The notes under the pieces: generated by a model
Told to the model about the DNA's origin: nothing
What the model saw: only the letters and a program-made list of their open reading frames with translations
The model's database searches: none
Assembly (NCBI GenBank): GCA_005784505.1
Contig: VCAZ01000029.1
Span: 2,703,501-2,767,500, forward strand
DNA length: 64,000 bases
Origin: Bagarius yarrelli
Taxonomy: Eukaryota; Chordata; Actinopteri; Siluriformes; Sisoridae
Direction: 5' to 3'
Program-made: the position numbers and the translations under genes
In this document: in pieces, positions 23,251 through 36,129 of the stretch
How positions within the stretch are numbered: the first letter of the stretch is position 1
How the letters are laid out: every line of letters begins with the position of its first letter

Positions 23251-23257
23251 AATACCC

Positions 23258-23289
23258 CCACCACCACCACCACCACCACCACCACCACC
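23258..23289. repeat. (CCA)n microsatellite
   Basis: Ten ACC/CCA units. The poly-His frame is artefactual. Confidence 0.95.
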
Positions 23290-24164
23290 TCACCCCCCCT
23301 CCATCTGGCAGGTGTATTATTCTTCTCTCAGCTTTCCGGCGGTGGCGCTCAGATCCATACATCCTCTTTAGTCTCGTCTGGTTTCCTTTGCTGTGTTTTT
23401 GCTAAAGCACTTCTCTCTTCCATTTATTAAAGAAAAAAAGATACAAAAATGCGATGTAGCGCTCTGAAATAGAGCGGCGGGCGAGCTAGGATGGGTTAGC
23501 GCCAGCGGGAAACGGAGCAGCTTGCTAATGACGACGACTGGCAGGGGCCATCTATTCTCAACGTGTGAGCCGCCACTGCCGAGTCGAGCTCTGTGTGGCG
23601 TCGGAGACCTCGCGCTCTCTTCGGAAAAAAAAAAAATATATATATTTTTTTATATATATATTAAAAAAAACACATTCTAACTCGATACTCGTGCAAACAG
23701 GAGCTGACAGATTTTCCAGCTTTAATGCAGCGACTTTGTTTCTTATTAATTTTTTATCCCAGGAATAAATATTTTATAAAGAATTGCCTTGAATCATGCA
23801 CTATTCAGCCTTAATATGCCACCTGTAGTCTTGAAAATAGTGAATGGTGGATGAAGTGTGTGTGTGTGTGTGTAATGAGCTTGTGGTTTGTGGACAGAAC
23901 GAGGACCTTTTTAATGCTGAGTAAGTAAAAAAGAAAAAATGAGGTTAGAGCAAAAAGCCTACAGCGCTTTTCCTATTTTTTTTTTTTTATATGCACCTGT
24001 TTTGGTGTTTCTTCAGTTAAAACTCTTTTTTATAAGCAACAATTAATATTAATTTTTTTCGTATCTCACGTATGTTATCATTTTTAAATGTATATTTTTT
24101 TATTTTATTATAAAGCAGTTTTTCTTTATACAAAGCAAATTTTATTTAACTGAACAACAGCGCA
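23290..24164. other. unique sequence with an AT cruciform
   Basis: 23445-23620 is GC-richer and unique (gagcggcgggcgagc), possibly regulatory. 23629-23672 is A-run/(AT)n/T7/(AT)n/A-run, an almost perfect inverted repeat. (GT)n at 23858-23873. Confidence 0.4.
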
Positions 24165-24240
24165 GCGCTGGCAAGCTGGGTGATGCTGGGAATCGAACCC
24201 AAGATCTTCCGATCTTTCGTCCAAGACCTCCGTGGACGGA
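24165..24240 (-). mobile_element. family B SINE head fragment (antisense)
   Basis: 'ggcaagctgggtgatgctgg', 'gaatcgaacccaagatcttc' and 'gtccaagacctccg' correspond to the tRNA-like end. Confidence 0.75.
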
Positions 24241-24514
24241 AAACACCTCCCACCTTTTGTTCTGGGTGGATTATGGTTGAAGTCCCTGGGCTGCGGGTTA
24301 CACTGGCTAGCTAATAGCTACTTGGTTTATGGTTTTCCAGAGCTGCGTTTCGAACATGAGAGATGACTTTTGGTTTGTATGGGAGAGCGACTGGTTCTCT
24401 GACCTCTGTGTTCCGGGAGCTCGCTGTGGAGACCTGCTCCTGACGGATTACAGCAGCTTTCAGTGAGGAGCAGAGGCGTCCTGTAGCTCAGGTGCTGTGA
24501 GCTGCGTGGGCTGA

Positions 24515-24545
<31 letters not shown>

Positions 24546-24755
24546 TGTGTGTGTGCAGTGCCTCAGGGATTCCCAGCCCCATGTGTTAATCCCTTGTACA
24601 CCTGCTGTGTCTCCTGTTTGCTCTGATTCCGTGTCGATGGAAGCCGGAGAGTCTGATTGGAGGATAATCAGGGTTGTCGTGGTGGTGTGATGACGTGGAG
24701 CTGGTAGATGTGTGTAATGTGCCATGAATTATTTTCCCCAAGTGTTTTATCAATC
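24241..24755. other. unique island with (GT)n at 24514-24556
   Basis: 24330-24500 is unique and of balanced composition. It is followed by a GT array with one interruption and further unique sequence. The 132-codon minus-strand frame is driven by the CA repeat. Confidence 0.4.
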
Positions 24756-24756
24756 T

Positions 24757-25790
<1,034 letters not shown>

Positions 25791-25969
25791 ATTTGTCCTG
25801 CCGTCCATTCGTCTGTCCATCTATTTCTCCTTTTCATTCTCTCTCTCTTTCTACTGTATCTCTGTCTCTCTCGCTCTTTCTACTGTATCTCTCTTTCTTC
25901 TACTTTCAGTATCTCTCTTTCTCTCAGTTTTTCTCTTTCTGTCTCTCTTTCTCTCTCTCTCTCTCTCTG
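25791..25969. repeat. CT-rich tract following the TCTA array
   Basis: Pyrimidine-rich, grading from TCTG/TCCA words to pure (CT)n at 25950-25968. 'tctactgtatctctct' is repeated. Confidence 0.9.
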
Positions 25970-26046
25970 AAAACTCTTTAGTCATGAGTATGTTGTAACT
26001 ACGCCTTTAAACATAGTGCTTTACCTCTAACCGCTTCTGTATAGTC

Positions 26047-26083
26047 TGTGTGTGTGTGTGTGTGTGTGTTTGTGTGTGTGTGT
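26047..26083. repeat. (GT)n microsatellite
   Basis: GT run with one TT interruption. It pairs with a (CA)n run about 135 bp downstream. Confidence 0.95.
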
Positions 26084-26215
26084 TAAATGAAGAAACAGGA
26101 AACAGTTTTTCTGCATGCAGCAGTCATGTCATATCCAGACGGAAAACAGAGACATGCTGAGTGATGCAACAGACGCTGGTTTAGATGTGTATTAAATCTG
26201 AATCACTGGAGGATA

Positions 26216-26217
<2 letters not shown>

Positions 26218-26269
<52 letters not shown>
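26218..26269. repeat. (CA)n microsatellite
   Basis: About 25 uninterrupted CA units. Confidence 0.97.
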
Positions 26270-26270
<1 letters not shown>

Positions 26271-26679
26271 CACAGCCAGGTTCTTAGTCTTCCTGACTGA
26301 AAAGTAAAAAAAATGCTGGCTATGTAAAAAATTATTTGACACACTATGATGTATAATTGTATTACTACCAAATCATTTCAAGAGTCGACTCTTTGTTCGT
26401 TCATTCATTGCGAGTGATTTTCCGGATTTTTTCCTTTCACTATGTTTTCCTTCTCTTCTCAGTGTTTTTCTCTGACTCACAAGGATGTTTTTTAAAACAC
26501 ATTTAATCTCTACCTTTTGATTCATTTACTGTCAAATGAATCGAAAGAATCGACTGATTCATGGTGACCAAACAGAGTGAAAGGTTTGTCGTCAATACCA
26601 GCACAGGTTTTTGCGATCGACCAGACCGCTTGATTAATCTTTTTTTTTTTCATTTACATTACTGAACTTTTTAACTTAG
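26270..26679. other. unique intronic sequence
   Basis: Contains repeated 'gaatcga' words but no family recognised. Confidence 0.35.
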
Positions 26680-26790
26680 GGTTATGGGTTAGGGGGTTAG
26701 TGTTAGGTCGTAGGTCTTAGGGCTAGGGGTTAGGGCTTAGAAATAGGGCTTAGGGTTAGGTTTTAGGTTTTAGGATTTAGGATTTAGTTT
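26680..26790. repeat. degenerate TTAGGG-like tract
   Basis: gggttatgggttaggggg, cttagggctaggggttaggg, gcttagggttagg and ttttaggttttagg occur in one direction. The tract resembles a small decayed interstitial telomere-like array. Confidence 0.8.
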
Positions 26791-27112
26791 GAGCTTTGCT
26801 GTGTTTTAGAAGCGTAGCCGCATTTCTTCACGCTTTCAAAATCGCGCCAGCACTCGCCGCTAGACTTTTTTCACACGGTAGCTAAAATATTGATTAGCGC
26901 TCCGTTGTGACGGATGTCTAAAGCCTGAAGAAATGTGGGTCAGTTGTATTCTAAATCAAGGTATTATTTACAGAGAGCTGCCAAAAAATAATACAAAACA
27001 GCTGAAATTGACGAAAAATCTGTCGGTCTGTTCAGTGAATCGGTTCGGCTTTCGATTCGGTTAAATGAATCGACATGCGGGACAGGAAAGACCAGAAGTG
27101 TGTTAAAGTTTA

Positions 27113-27307
27113 TATTTACATTTTACAGCATTTGGCAGACGCCCTCATCCAGAGAGACTAACATTATTCCCTGTTATACAACTGAGCAATTGGGGATTAA
27201 GGGCCTTGCTTAGGGGCCCAGCAGTGGTGGCTCGGTGGTGCTGGGAATCGAACCTGGGTCTTCAAGTTGGTAGTCCAACACCTTAATCACTGCGCTACAA
27301 CTTCCCT
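27113..27307 (-). mobile_element. family B SINE, full-length (antisense)
   Basis: 'acagcatttggcagacgccc', 'caattggggattaagggcct', 'ctcggtggtgctgggaatcg' and 'cttaatcactgcgctac' cover the whole family consensus. Confidence 0.88.
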
Positions 27308-27309
27308 GT

Positions 27310-29147
27310 AAAATTTATCAGGAGAATTAAAAAAAATCACTTGGCATTTGAAAGAACGAACGAAGAGTCGACTCTTGGAATGATTCGTTAGTTACGCTTA
27401 TACAGTTACACAGCATATTATGCCGAATGCTTTGTTTCACGTGACCTGGAAAAGAAAGACTTTTCCGAAGAATGCTGGATAATGAAGTGAAGCTGTTTTG
27501 TACTGGAACACCGGCGCTATTAACCACGGTGGGAAAATCCATAACGTGTTGCATGCTGCGAAAATAAAGACGACTCCAAACTGTAAATCATACCGTAGCC
27601 GTGTGCAGTCGGCTGGCGCTCCGGAGCTGAGTGATTATTCCCGTCTCCGTAGATCGCCTCCATTTGGTAAGTGTGTTGCGTGCGGTTGCCAGGTAGTCAA
27701 ATATCTTTCCAAACCTCCATAGCAAATGGAGCCTGATGTTGTGGTGCGGAGCTCCAACCGGGATGCCACAGGATGATATTATGAATAGGCACATTTACAA
27801 AAGCAGCGCCTTGTGTGCAAAGGCATGAATCTGTGGGCCGTGTGCCTGCGAGGGGAGCGGTGGGAACGGTGGTGTGGGTAATCTGACCGCATGCAGGGTT
27901 AATAAATTCACACTGTCAGATCTCATGGCCTGGAGCTCCACCTGATCTGTAACAAACCGCACTGGATGAAGAACTTTATCACCCAAACTAGGGCCGTCCT
28001 GTTTAATGTGAACATTTGAATCAATTTGATAATTGATATAATGACAATTTCTTGGTTCTGAAAAGGTGTGTTAATTTTTCGCTTTATACACATTTCATAC
28101 TAACATAATAAAAAATTTTACTAATTAGATTTTTTTTTAGTTCTTTTCTTGTCTTTTCCCTGCATGCAATTCTTAAAATGGCCAATAGAGGGTGCCAAAC
28201 ATCGATGGATCTAATATTAAAAAATCGATATCTATTTTTACTTTTATCGGTAAAAGTGATTATTAGGCTAATCACTTTTTTTTATTAAACTTAATAAAAT
28301 CAGTTTTTCCGATACGGAGCTCGTTGATGGTACGGTGATCTGTTGCTATGCAAACACGCGACCTGTTTATTGTTTAAAAACATAATAACGCTAATTAGCT
28401 TTATCATCAGAATCGATCTTTTTCATCAGAGAGATACCGTCTTTACACTGGGAGTTTACAGTTTTATTTACACACACACTGTTTTATTGATAATTGTTGC
28501 TTTGGTTGTTTTAATCGCGATATGCTAATTACACGTAATTATCACGACTGATAACGTTTTAAAAAAAAATCTGCTTCTGCTACACGTAATAATTAACCAG
28601 CACCATTTCTAACTGTGACGAACAGATTTTACAGGGATTTCTATTCCGGTCTTCTGTTCAAAGTTTAATGAAAACAACGAGTGTAATGTCAGTAATTATT
28701 CATGCGTAATGTCGGTAATTACTTCGCTATTCCAAGTTGGAGCATCCACCAGCGGGCGCAGACATGCGGAATGCTAAACAGCGAGAGCTGCTAAGGCAAT
28801 TTTAGGGACAGCGGAAAAAATAGGAAAAATGCACAATTGCAGCACAATCCGAGCCATAATTTTTTGCATAGGAATCATGTTCAAAAGGGAGTCAATTAAA
28901 CGATTCACATGAGTCATTTTACATTTTGTGGAGTTCACATGTGGTGCATTTGCTTCTTTGTTTGTTTATTTTTTTAAATATGCATTTAGAATGTATTTAT
29001 TTCTCTTCTTTTGCATTTTATAGATTTTATCTTTTTTTCATGTTGTTCAACATGCAGGTCTTATAAATCTTCTATTTTTTCCCTGATTTATTTATTTTTT
29101 GCACAATCATTTTTGGGTTATATTCCTACATACTGTATATCTTTTAC
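27310..29147. other. unique sequence with a candidate regulatory island at 27590-27960
   Basis: 27590-27960 is repeat-free with balanced composition and several CpGs. The frames on both strands lack domain or splice support. 28190-28260 has tatcgat words. 28560-29100 is AT-rich and featureless. Confidence 0.35.
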
Positions 29148-29495
29148 GGTGGCTTAGTGATTAGCACTGTTGTCTCACAGCAGAAAGGTCCTGGGTTCGA
29201 TCAAGCTTTTCTGTGTGGAGTTTGCATGTTCTCCCTGTGCTTGCGTAGATTTACTCCGGGTTCTCCAGTTTCCTCCAACAGTCCAAAAACATGTATGTTC
29301 TATTGATTGGTGATTCTAAATTGCCCATAGGAGTAAACGTGAGTGTGTGTGTGTGTGACCCTGTGATAGACTGGCGACCTGTCCAGGGTGTCCCCCTCCT
29401 GCCTTTTACCCTTTCAGAGAGCTGGGATAGACTCCAGCAGATCCCTGGGACCCTGAATTAGGGAATAAGCAGCTATAGAAGATGATTGAATGAAA
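29148..29495 (+). mobile_element. tRNA-type SINE, family A, full-length (sense)
   Basis: A box TGGCTTAGTGA at 29150-29160 and B box region GGTTCGATCAA at 29194-29204. Then 'gtgtggagtttgcatgttct', 'ccgggttctccagtttcctc', 'aattgcccatagga' and 'ggcgacctgtccagggtgtc', with the 3' end 'ctgaattagggaataagcag'. It is the most complete copy in the window. Confidence 0.88.
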
Positions 29496-30303
29496 TAATA
29501 ATATTAATAATAATTCGTATGCACGATTCAGGAATCATGAATCATTTCATGTGAATCACTTCATTCTTATCCATTTGTTGAAACATTTTTTGTGCAATAC
29601 AATTCAACCCCCAAATTGCCGCCGAGTCGTGGGCCGATCTCCAATCAGTATCACACCCGATAAAGAATACACACCATGTACGAGGTGTGTGATGCAGCGA
29701 ACTCCTCCCGGCACGTTATCTATAAATCATAGCGTTATATTTCCAGCAGCGCTGCAGTGATCCAGATCTAGATTTACTCCGGTTGTTGCTTCTGTCAGCA
29801 CTCAACCAACTGAGCACAAACATCAGCCTAAACGGCCGCGGAGACGAGAGCGGATACTTATCATAAACCGCTTATTCCATCAGCAGCAGCCAGAGGAGAA
29901 AGAACAATTCTTAGTTATTCTCTTTTCCACCAAATTCAATGGATTCAAACACACACACACACACACACACACACCGATACAGAAGATTATACAGATAATT
30001 TCATATTCAGCGTTTTATTCCTTTCTGCTGAGGAAGTGAGCGGACGGCGAACGGCTTTCAGTAACAGAACGTTATTGCTGCACGAATGTAAATGCTGGGA
30101 AATGTAGTTTATTCCGCTGAATCGGCTTTATCAGTGTTTTATAATCACAGTTATGGGAAATCTGCACTCGGAATTGTGTTTATATTCAAATATTTCTAAC
30201 ATCTTTAGTGATCTGTGGCCTTATTTTTATTTTTATTCCTGTGAGTTGGTTCGGTCGATACATCGATAAAGATGCTGCAAATTTTAGTGCATTAAAAAAC
30301 AAA
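29496..30303. other. unique sequence with (CA)n at 29948-29974
   Basis: 29600-29890 is a repeat-free, CpG-containing island (tgccgccgagtcgtgggccg; aaacggccgcggagacgag), possibly regulatory. Otherwise nothing recognised. Confidence 0.35.
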
Positions 30304-30544
30304 TCAAACATTTTGGACACGTCCAGAGGAGGGACAGTGAATATATCGGTTGGAGGATGTTAGAAATGAAGCTACCAGGCAGAAGGTAAAGAGGAAGACC
30401 AGAAAGGAGGTATATGGATGCGATAAACGAGGACATGAAGTTAGTGTGTGTGAGTGAAGAGGATGTGGAGAATAGGGTCAGGGGGAGGAAGATGATTCGC
30501 TGTGGCGACCCTTAAAAGGGAACAGACGAAAGGAGAAGAAGAAG
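30304..30544 (+). mobile_element. 5'-truncated LINE 3' tail (second copy)
   Basis: Same family as 12806-12962 but longer. It decodes to FGHVQRRDSEY, then a stop inside GRR*RGRPERRYMD, then EDMKLV and MIRCGDP, with a GAAGAA tail. Flanking aaaaacaaa (30295-30303 and 30545-30553) may be the target-site duplication, though it is low-complexity. Non-functional. Confidence 0.85.
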
Positions 30545-30554
30545 AAAAACAAAC

Positions 30555-30890
30555 CTTTCGGAAAGTTTAGCGCTGAAAAACCAAACGAGTTTTTTTTTTT
30601 TTCATTTTCTGGCGCTAACGAGATCTCCAGCACTGAGTCATTGTACAACTCTACTGGGTTCGGGTTGTTAGCGAAGATCGACACGATGAGGCAGCGGGGT
30701 TAGCATGAAGCTTTAATCTTTGTTAGCGGAGTGTGGATGAGTACAGACCAGAAGATGAAAGTTCTGGACAGACTGAAGGACTAAAGTGCCGCTGCATTAC
30801 TGTCATTACACTGCATTAGGAGCAAGAGATCAACTCCGCTCAGTGCAACGATGACGGACGGAGAGAAAACACACATTCCCCATTTTATTC
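30555..30890. other. unique intronic sequence
   Basis: 30740-30850 is repeat-free with TAAAGTGC and TCATTACACTGC words. Nothing coding. Confidence 0.35.
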
Positions 30891-30894
30891 GTCA

Positions 30895-31062
30895 CACACA
30901 TGATTATACACAGTACGCAGGGTCAGCTATGATACAGCACCCCTGGAGCAGGAAGGGTTAAAGGTCTTGGCAGACTTGGCGGTGGTGGGGCTTGAACCCA
31001 GGTCCTCCTGGTTTTCCAATCAACAACGCAACACCTTAACCATTTAAGCCACCACTTGATTC
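30895..31062 (-). mobile_element. tRNA-derived SINE, variant family C (antisense)
   Basis: On the minus strand the head has an A box-like TGGCTTAAATGG and a B box GGTTCAAGCCC. The body differs from family B: 'agcaggaagggttaaaggtc' and 'cgcagggtcagctatgatac'. Related copies lie at 43935-44080 and 61537-61595. Confidence 0.7.
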
Positions 31063-31109
31063 ACACTAACAAGATCCGTATCACGATTATCCGCATTTCC
31101 TGTGATTCC

Positions 31110-31400
31110 GTATAGGTTTTTTCTCTTTCTTTCCTTCGTTCTTTCTTTCATTAATTAATAAATTAATTAATTCGTTCATTCTTTCTTTCTTTCTTTTTTT
31201 CATTATTTAATAAATAAATTAAGAAATAAATGAATTCTTTCTTTCATTAATTAATTCGTTCGTTCGTTCGTTCATTTCTTCATTAGTCCGTTTGTTCGTT
31301 CTTTCTTTCTTTCTTTTTTCTTTCTTTCTTTCTCTTATTAGTTCTTTCTTTCATCCATCCATTTATTCTTTCATTCTTTCTTTCTTTCTTTTTTTTTTTA
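31110..31400. repeat. compound (TTTC)n, (TTCG)n, (TTAA)n microsatellite
   Basis: Alternating blocks of ttctttc, ttcgttcg and attaattaataaatt. Two ttcattaattaat blocks suggest internal duplication. Confidence 0.9.
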
Positions 31401-33050
31401 TTTTTATTAATCTCTGCTGGAGTCTAAACCATGTGTATTCCTTTGCACGTTTTCTTTCGGTTTTGCAGGAATGACGGGTTCTCCAGCACACAGTTAATGT
31501 AATTGCTTTTGCTAAATGCGAATGATCCGTTTATGAGACGTTCTCAGCGAAAACCGCATTATTTATGGTCGACGACGGAGAGACAGACATCCCACGCCGT
31601 GCGCCGACTTGGTTTCCGAGCTGATTTGAAAGGCCAGAGCTTCTGGCTCAGTAGCCTCACGTTCTCCGTTCACGCTTCGGTATGGTGACTCTCTGAAGCG
31701 TAGCTTGCATATTTTTTTGAAGTGTCTGCAGTGGAAGCTCATGGATGAACCCGCCGTAATGAATTATTGCTTCCTGGACCACTTCTTCATGCATATTTTA
31801 CTTGAGACAGTGAGACTTCATATATATTTCAGCTCAGACACACTGAAGTGTAACAGCGGGATGTGAAGTATTGTGACCCACACCGTCTGCACCCGACTTT
31901 GATAAGCTTGTCCGGGTTGGATTAGTGTCTCTTGGTGGGACAGCTCGTCTGATAAATCCACCATCTCACCTCACCTGAGACTCCAGACTTCCATACTGTG
32001 AAGTGTGTGAAACAGGTCCAGAAGGTGTGTAGTATGTCTGGAGGTTCAGTATGTGTAAAACAGTGTGTGTAAAGTTCCCAGATGATCTTTGCTATCCCAT
32101 AATCTCGGGGAAAGGCGACTCGTCGTATTCCAAAATGGTGGAAATAATTTTTATTACTTTTTATTTATTTGTAGGATTATTTTGTGAATTTATTTACATA
32201 CTTAATTATTTATTCGTTTATATTAATTAATTACTGTATTTATTTGTTTATTATAGGCTTAAAGGCTCATGCGTTATGAATGGCGTCACCCTTTCCTTCC
32301 TCAGTTTGATCTGTTCATCCGACACACATATTCTCAGTCTCACTGTGTGTGTGTGTGTGTGTGTGTGTGTTTTTCAGAGTTAATGAATTAGCATGTTTCT
32401 TCAGAAATGCTGTGCTTTGCGCTTGGATTGAATAAACTCTTCTGCAGTCGGACTGCGTTCTCACAGATCAGAGTTCAGATGAAGAACTTCTTTACAAATC
32501 ATTAATGATGTCCTACTGATGCCGGGCTGATTTACTCAAGTGTGTGTGTTTGGTTCAGTTTTAAACTCTTCATCACTTTATGCTCATTATCGCTGTTTGT
32601 TACTGCAGCCGTTCGTTATAAACTTTCGTTAGATTACTCGTCTTCAACATGTCCATTAAACAAAACTTCAGCTACTTACCAGTAACTCAATAATATCAAA
32701 CCGATGCGTCAGAGGCTGATATGAGGTCGCTTTCGGATTGGAATAGATTTTATCATTATCGGTTACGTTCAGCCTGCTAATGAGGCTGCCATTGATTTCC
32801 GCGTTTGCAGAATCGAGCTTTTTGGCACACGGCGAACGCTTGGCGTAGACGAGCTACCTAACAAATATAATTTTGCAGTTTTAATTAGATATCGAGTGCA
32901 TGGGATCGAATCCCGGTGGTGGTGGTGGTGGGGGGGGTGGTTGGACAAACAGGTGTGTAGCAGCATCGTCTCGTTAGACATTCGCATAGAGGCCGACATC
33001 GTTAACACCAAAGAATTATACAAAAACAATTACTCTAACAGAACTGACGG
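31401..33050. other. unique intronic sequence with small microsatellites
   Basis: 31500-31870 is repeat-free and could be regulatory (cttcatgcatattttac; gccgtaatgaattattgc). (GT)n at 32341-32371. G-rich (GGT)n at 32918-32940. No coding evidence. Confidence 0.4.
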
Positions 33051-33051
33051 C

Positions 33052-33106
<55 letters not shown>

Positions 33107-33232
33107 AAGAAAGACAAATTGATAGACAGGCAGACAGACAAATAGATAGACAGATGGGCAGACAGACAAATAGATAGACAGATGGGCAGACAGACAGCCA
33201 GACAGCCAGACAGACGGATAGATAGATGGATT
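33052..33232. repeat. (GATA)n array with a GACA-rich right half
   Basis: Pure GATA to about 33105, then GACA/GATA mixtures including two copies of gcagacagacaaatagatag offset by 28 bp. Confidence 0.95.
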
Positions 33233-33234
33233 AG

Positions 33235-33553
33235 TTTCCTTTCCTCTCAGCAGAACAGGGTGGAGAACACCGAGGTGATTTACTCTGAATGTCAGCGCAG
33301 ATCCGCCTCCGTAGCGTCAGTAGCACAGATTTAACCCGTGAGTTCTGTCCCCGATGGTAGATGTTCGGATCAGATCCTTAATGAGGACTTCTTCACATTT
33401 GTTTAGGCGTCTGCTGAATATCTGGCAACCTGTGCACCCAAAAAATAACAATGAATTAATTAATCAGCTTCAGTAATTGCTTTCCTGGGGACAGAGCTGG
33501 AGTTTGTCCCAGGAATCGTGGGTGGGGGCTGTGATACACTCTGGCAAAGTGGC

Positions 33554-33602
<49 letters not shown>

Positions 33603-33685
33603 AGTGCCAGTTCAAAACACTGACCCATCTTATGGTCTGTTTGAGCTGGATTTAAAATATAATTATGAATTGTTAACATGTGTGA
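33235..33685. other. unique sequence with (CA)n at 33554-33600
   Basis: 23-unit CA run; flanking sequence unique. Confidence 0.5.
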
Positions 33686-33689
33686 TATG

Positions 33690-34025
33690 AAGCATAGGTA
33701 GGATTCATAACACATTATATAACATTACTAATATAACTAAAATCAGGCATTACAACACTTCATAACACCCTTATGTAAACCACTACTAAGCACTGATACT
33801 GCTGTAAAGCATGTAAAGCATTATAACATTATTGGTACAACTATAAAAAGGTATTATAACACTTTATATTACCACTAATACAACCTCTACCAGACATTAT
33901 AGCACATTATAACACCAAGCATTATAACACCACTAATACAACCACTACCAAGCATTATAGCACATTATAACATCACTAATACAACCACTTTAAAGCATTA
34001 TAACGCAATACAACACCAATCGTTA
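33690..34025. repeat. 'cattataacaccactaatac' minisatellite, array 1
   Basis: Seven or eight diverged units of about 40-48 bp containing cattataacac, actaatacaac and accaagcatt. The same unit forms a second array at 35110-35520. Confidence 0.85.
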
Positions 34026-34870
34026 CTAATAATCTAATTTGCATGTACATTTTACAACATTTGTATTAATCTGGATGTATTTATTTGTATTTGCTTTTTT
34101 TGTCTCACTCTAAAATGAAATTTATTTTAAATTCATTCGCTTATAAAATTAATTTAAAATTCAAATCCAAAACTAACAAATAGATCCGAGGTCCTACTGG
34201 ATATCTAGTGAGTTATAAACACTACTTAGACTGGGAGCAGTTTATAAAATATTACTCTAACCCGTAATGGCCTTTCGTAAATCTGTCTAACAGTGTGTGT
34301 GTGTATGTGTGTGTGTGTGTGTGTGTTATGAATGTAAAATAGCAGGTTGGATAAGTGCTCGTAGGTCATTATGGCTTTATATGGCCTTCGCAGGAAGTCT
34401 CATTGAGGAGAAAAGCCTTTTGAATGCATTAAAGTCGGCGTTGGATTCAGACCCTCAGCAGAGGGTGTGAACTTTTTCTCGCTCCGTATTGTAATGTAAT
34501 TATGCGTAAAAGGTCCTTGCTTTGGGTCGCTGTTATTTACAGAGCCATGCACCTTATTCCATTACCTCGCTCGCTATTATTCTGACTGCTAGATGTGTGT
34601 GTGTATGTGTGTGTGTGTGTGTGTGTGTGGTTGTGGGGTGCAAAACCAGCACAAATGAACATAGATAAATTCTGTTTTGTTGATCTAATAACAAGCAGGT
34701 TTGCAGGGTAGCTGTAGGGAAATACCAGCTATAGGGAGTGTGTGTGTATGGTGTGTGTGTGTGTGTGTATGGTGTGTGTGTTTGTTGGCACTCATATTTA
34801 TGTATCCTTTTGCAGGAAGCACACAGATTTTCTACACCCCCTGTGCACCATATGCCACTTTGAACAGGGT

Positions 34871-34916
<46 letters not shown>

Positions 34917-35105
34917 ACAGTACAGTTTGTTCTCATTGCCTGTTGTTCCGAGCTTCTTGGACTGCGATCTGCAAATTTGTCTCATATTTGTTGGTACAAA
35001 TGATCTAAGCAGGATTTTAAGTGTTGCAGTGTTTTTACAGTCAGTGTTGCCAAACACACACCACGCGGATACACGCCTGCTCGAAAAACTAGCATAAAAG
35101 GCTAA
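34026..35105. other. sequence between the twin minisatellites, with four (GT)n runs
   Basis: (GT)n at 34293-34326, 34593-34628, 34738-34792 and 34868-34913. Between them, 34380-34560 is a repeat-free island holding TAATTA at 34497-34502 and gtaatgtaattatgcg. It is a plausible homeodomain-bound element, untested. Confidence 0.45.
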
Positions 35106-35109
35106 TCAC

Positions 35110-35520
35110 TAATCAATAGTTTTTTTAACACATTATATGAGGCTTATATAGAATTCATAACAAACTATAACACCACTAATACAACCAGTACCAAACATTA
35201 TAATGCATTATAATATTAGGCATATGTAGGATTTATAACATATTTCAACACCACTAATACAACTAATACCAAGTATTATAAAACATTATGATATGAGGCA
35301 TATGTAGGATTCAAAACATGTTATAACGCCACTAATACAACTGATAAGTTATAATGTGTTATAACTTATACAACTAATACCAGGTATTATAAGAGCATGT
35401 AGGATTCATAACACATTATAACATCTAATACAGTACACCTAATACCAAGCATTATGTACATTATAACACATCTAATACAATCAATACCAAGTATTATAAA
35501 TCGTTATGAACACCACCAAT
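35110..35520. repeat. 'cattataacaccactaatac' minisatellite, array 2
   Basis: About nine units of ~40-55 bp with the same words as array 1 plus an 'atgaggcatatgtaggattc' segment. That segment resembles 'atgaagcataggtaggattc' just left of array 1 (33687-33707). The longer parent unit is therefore shared. Confidence 0.85.
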
Positions 35521-35524
35521 AATT

Positions 35525-36129
35525 AAAAAAAATCCCCGAATTAAGAATCAATCAGCATCAGTTGTCATAGATGTTGTATGTTTGTTTAATGTAGAGCTAT
35601 AAACACTCTCATCAAGGAATACATGTCCGAATGATAAATCTTTTAGTTTTCATGCACAAGTCTTATGTAGCCCTATAAACAGTGCGGTTTAGTATATTAC
35701 TAACATTTATGTAGATTTGTCCGCCAAGATATTTACTTTTTAATGTAGTTCTTATGTAGTGCCATAAGTTGCCCAATGGTATGTTTTTCTGGGTTAATAT
35801 CATCTGTTATAATTGGCTTATGTAAGTCTCACTAAACCCTGTCAACTCTGTCATTAAGTAAACTGTTGATAGGTCATAACATGATGGTCGTAGGTCTTAG
35901 ATTTTGCATGTTTAATGTCAGTTGTTATTAAAGGTTTATAAACGCTGCACTAACATGTCTGTCTATCCACAGCAGGTTTAATAGAGCAGCTGAACAGAAT
36001 TATAAGAAGTCTCCTGTCCTCATGCACACCGGTGCTATGTAGCGCTACGAACTTGTTTATATTGTCCGTGTTTTGTTTTTCTATTTCAGCCTCTCAGGCT
36101 GTTCTGGGATGCAGCACAGCACCACCGCA
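35525..36129. other. AT-rich sequence with repeated 'cttatgtag' words
   Basis: gtcttatgtagccctataaa, gttcttatgtagtgccataa and ggcttatgtaag recur at 35660-35830 and may be a decayed extension of the neighbouring minisatellite family. Confidence 0.4.

Noticed and set aside
29150..29204. tRNA gene
   Set aside because: A and B boxes are present, but they belong to a SINE head followed by the repeated family A body. No cloverleaf with a proper acceptor stem was seen. The same applies to other SINE heads.
34554..35057. 167-codon minus-strand frame with Thr-His repeats
   Set aside because: Driven by three (GT)n arrays read on the other strand.
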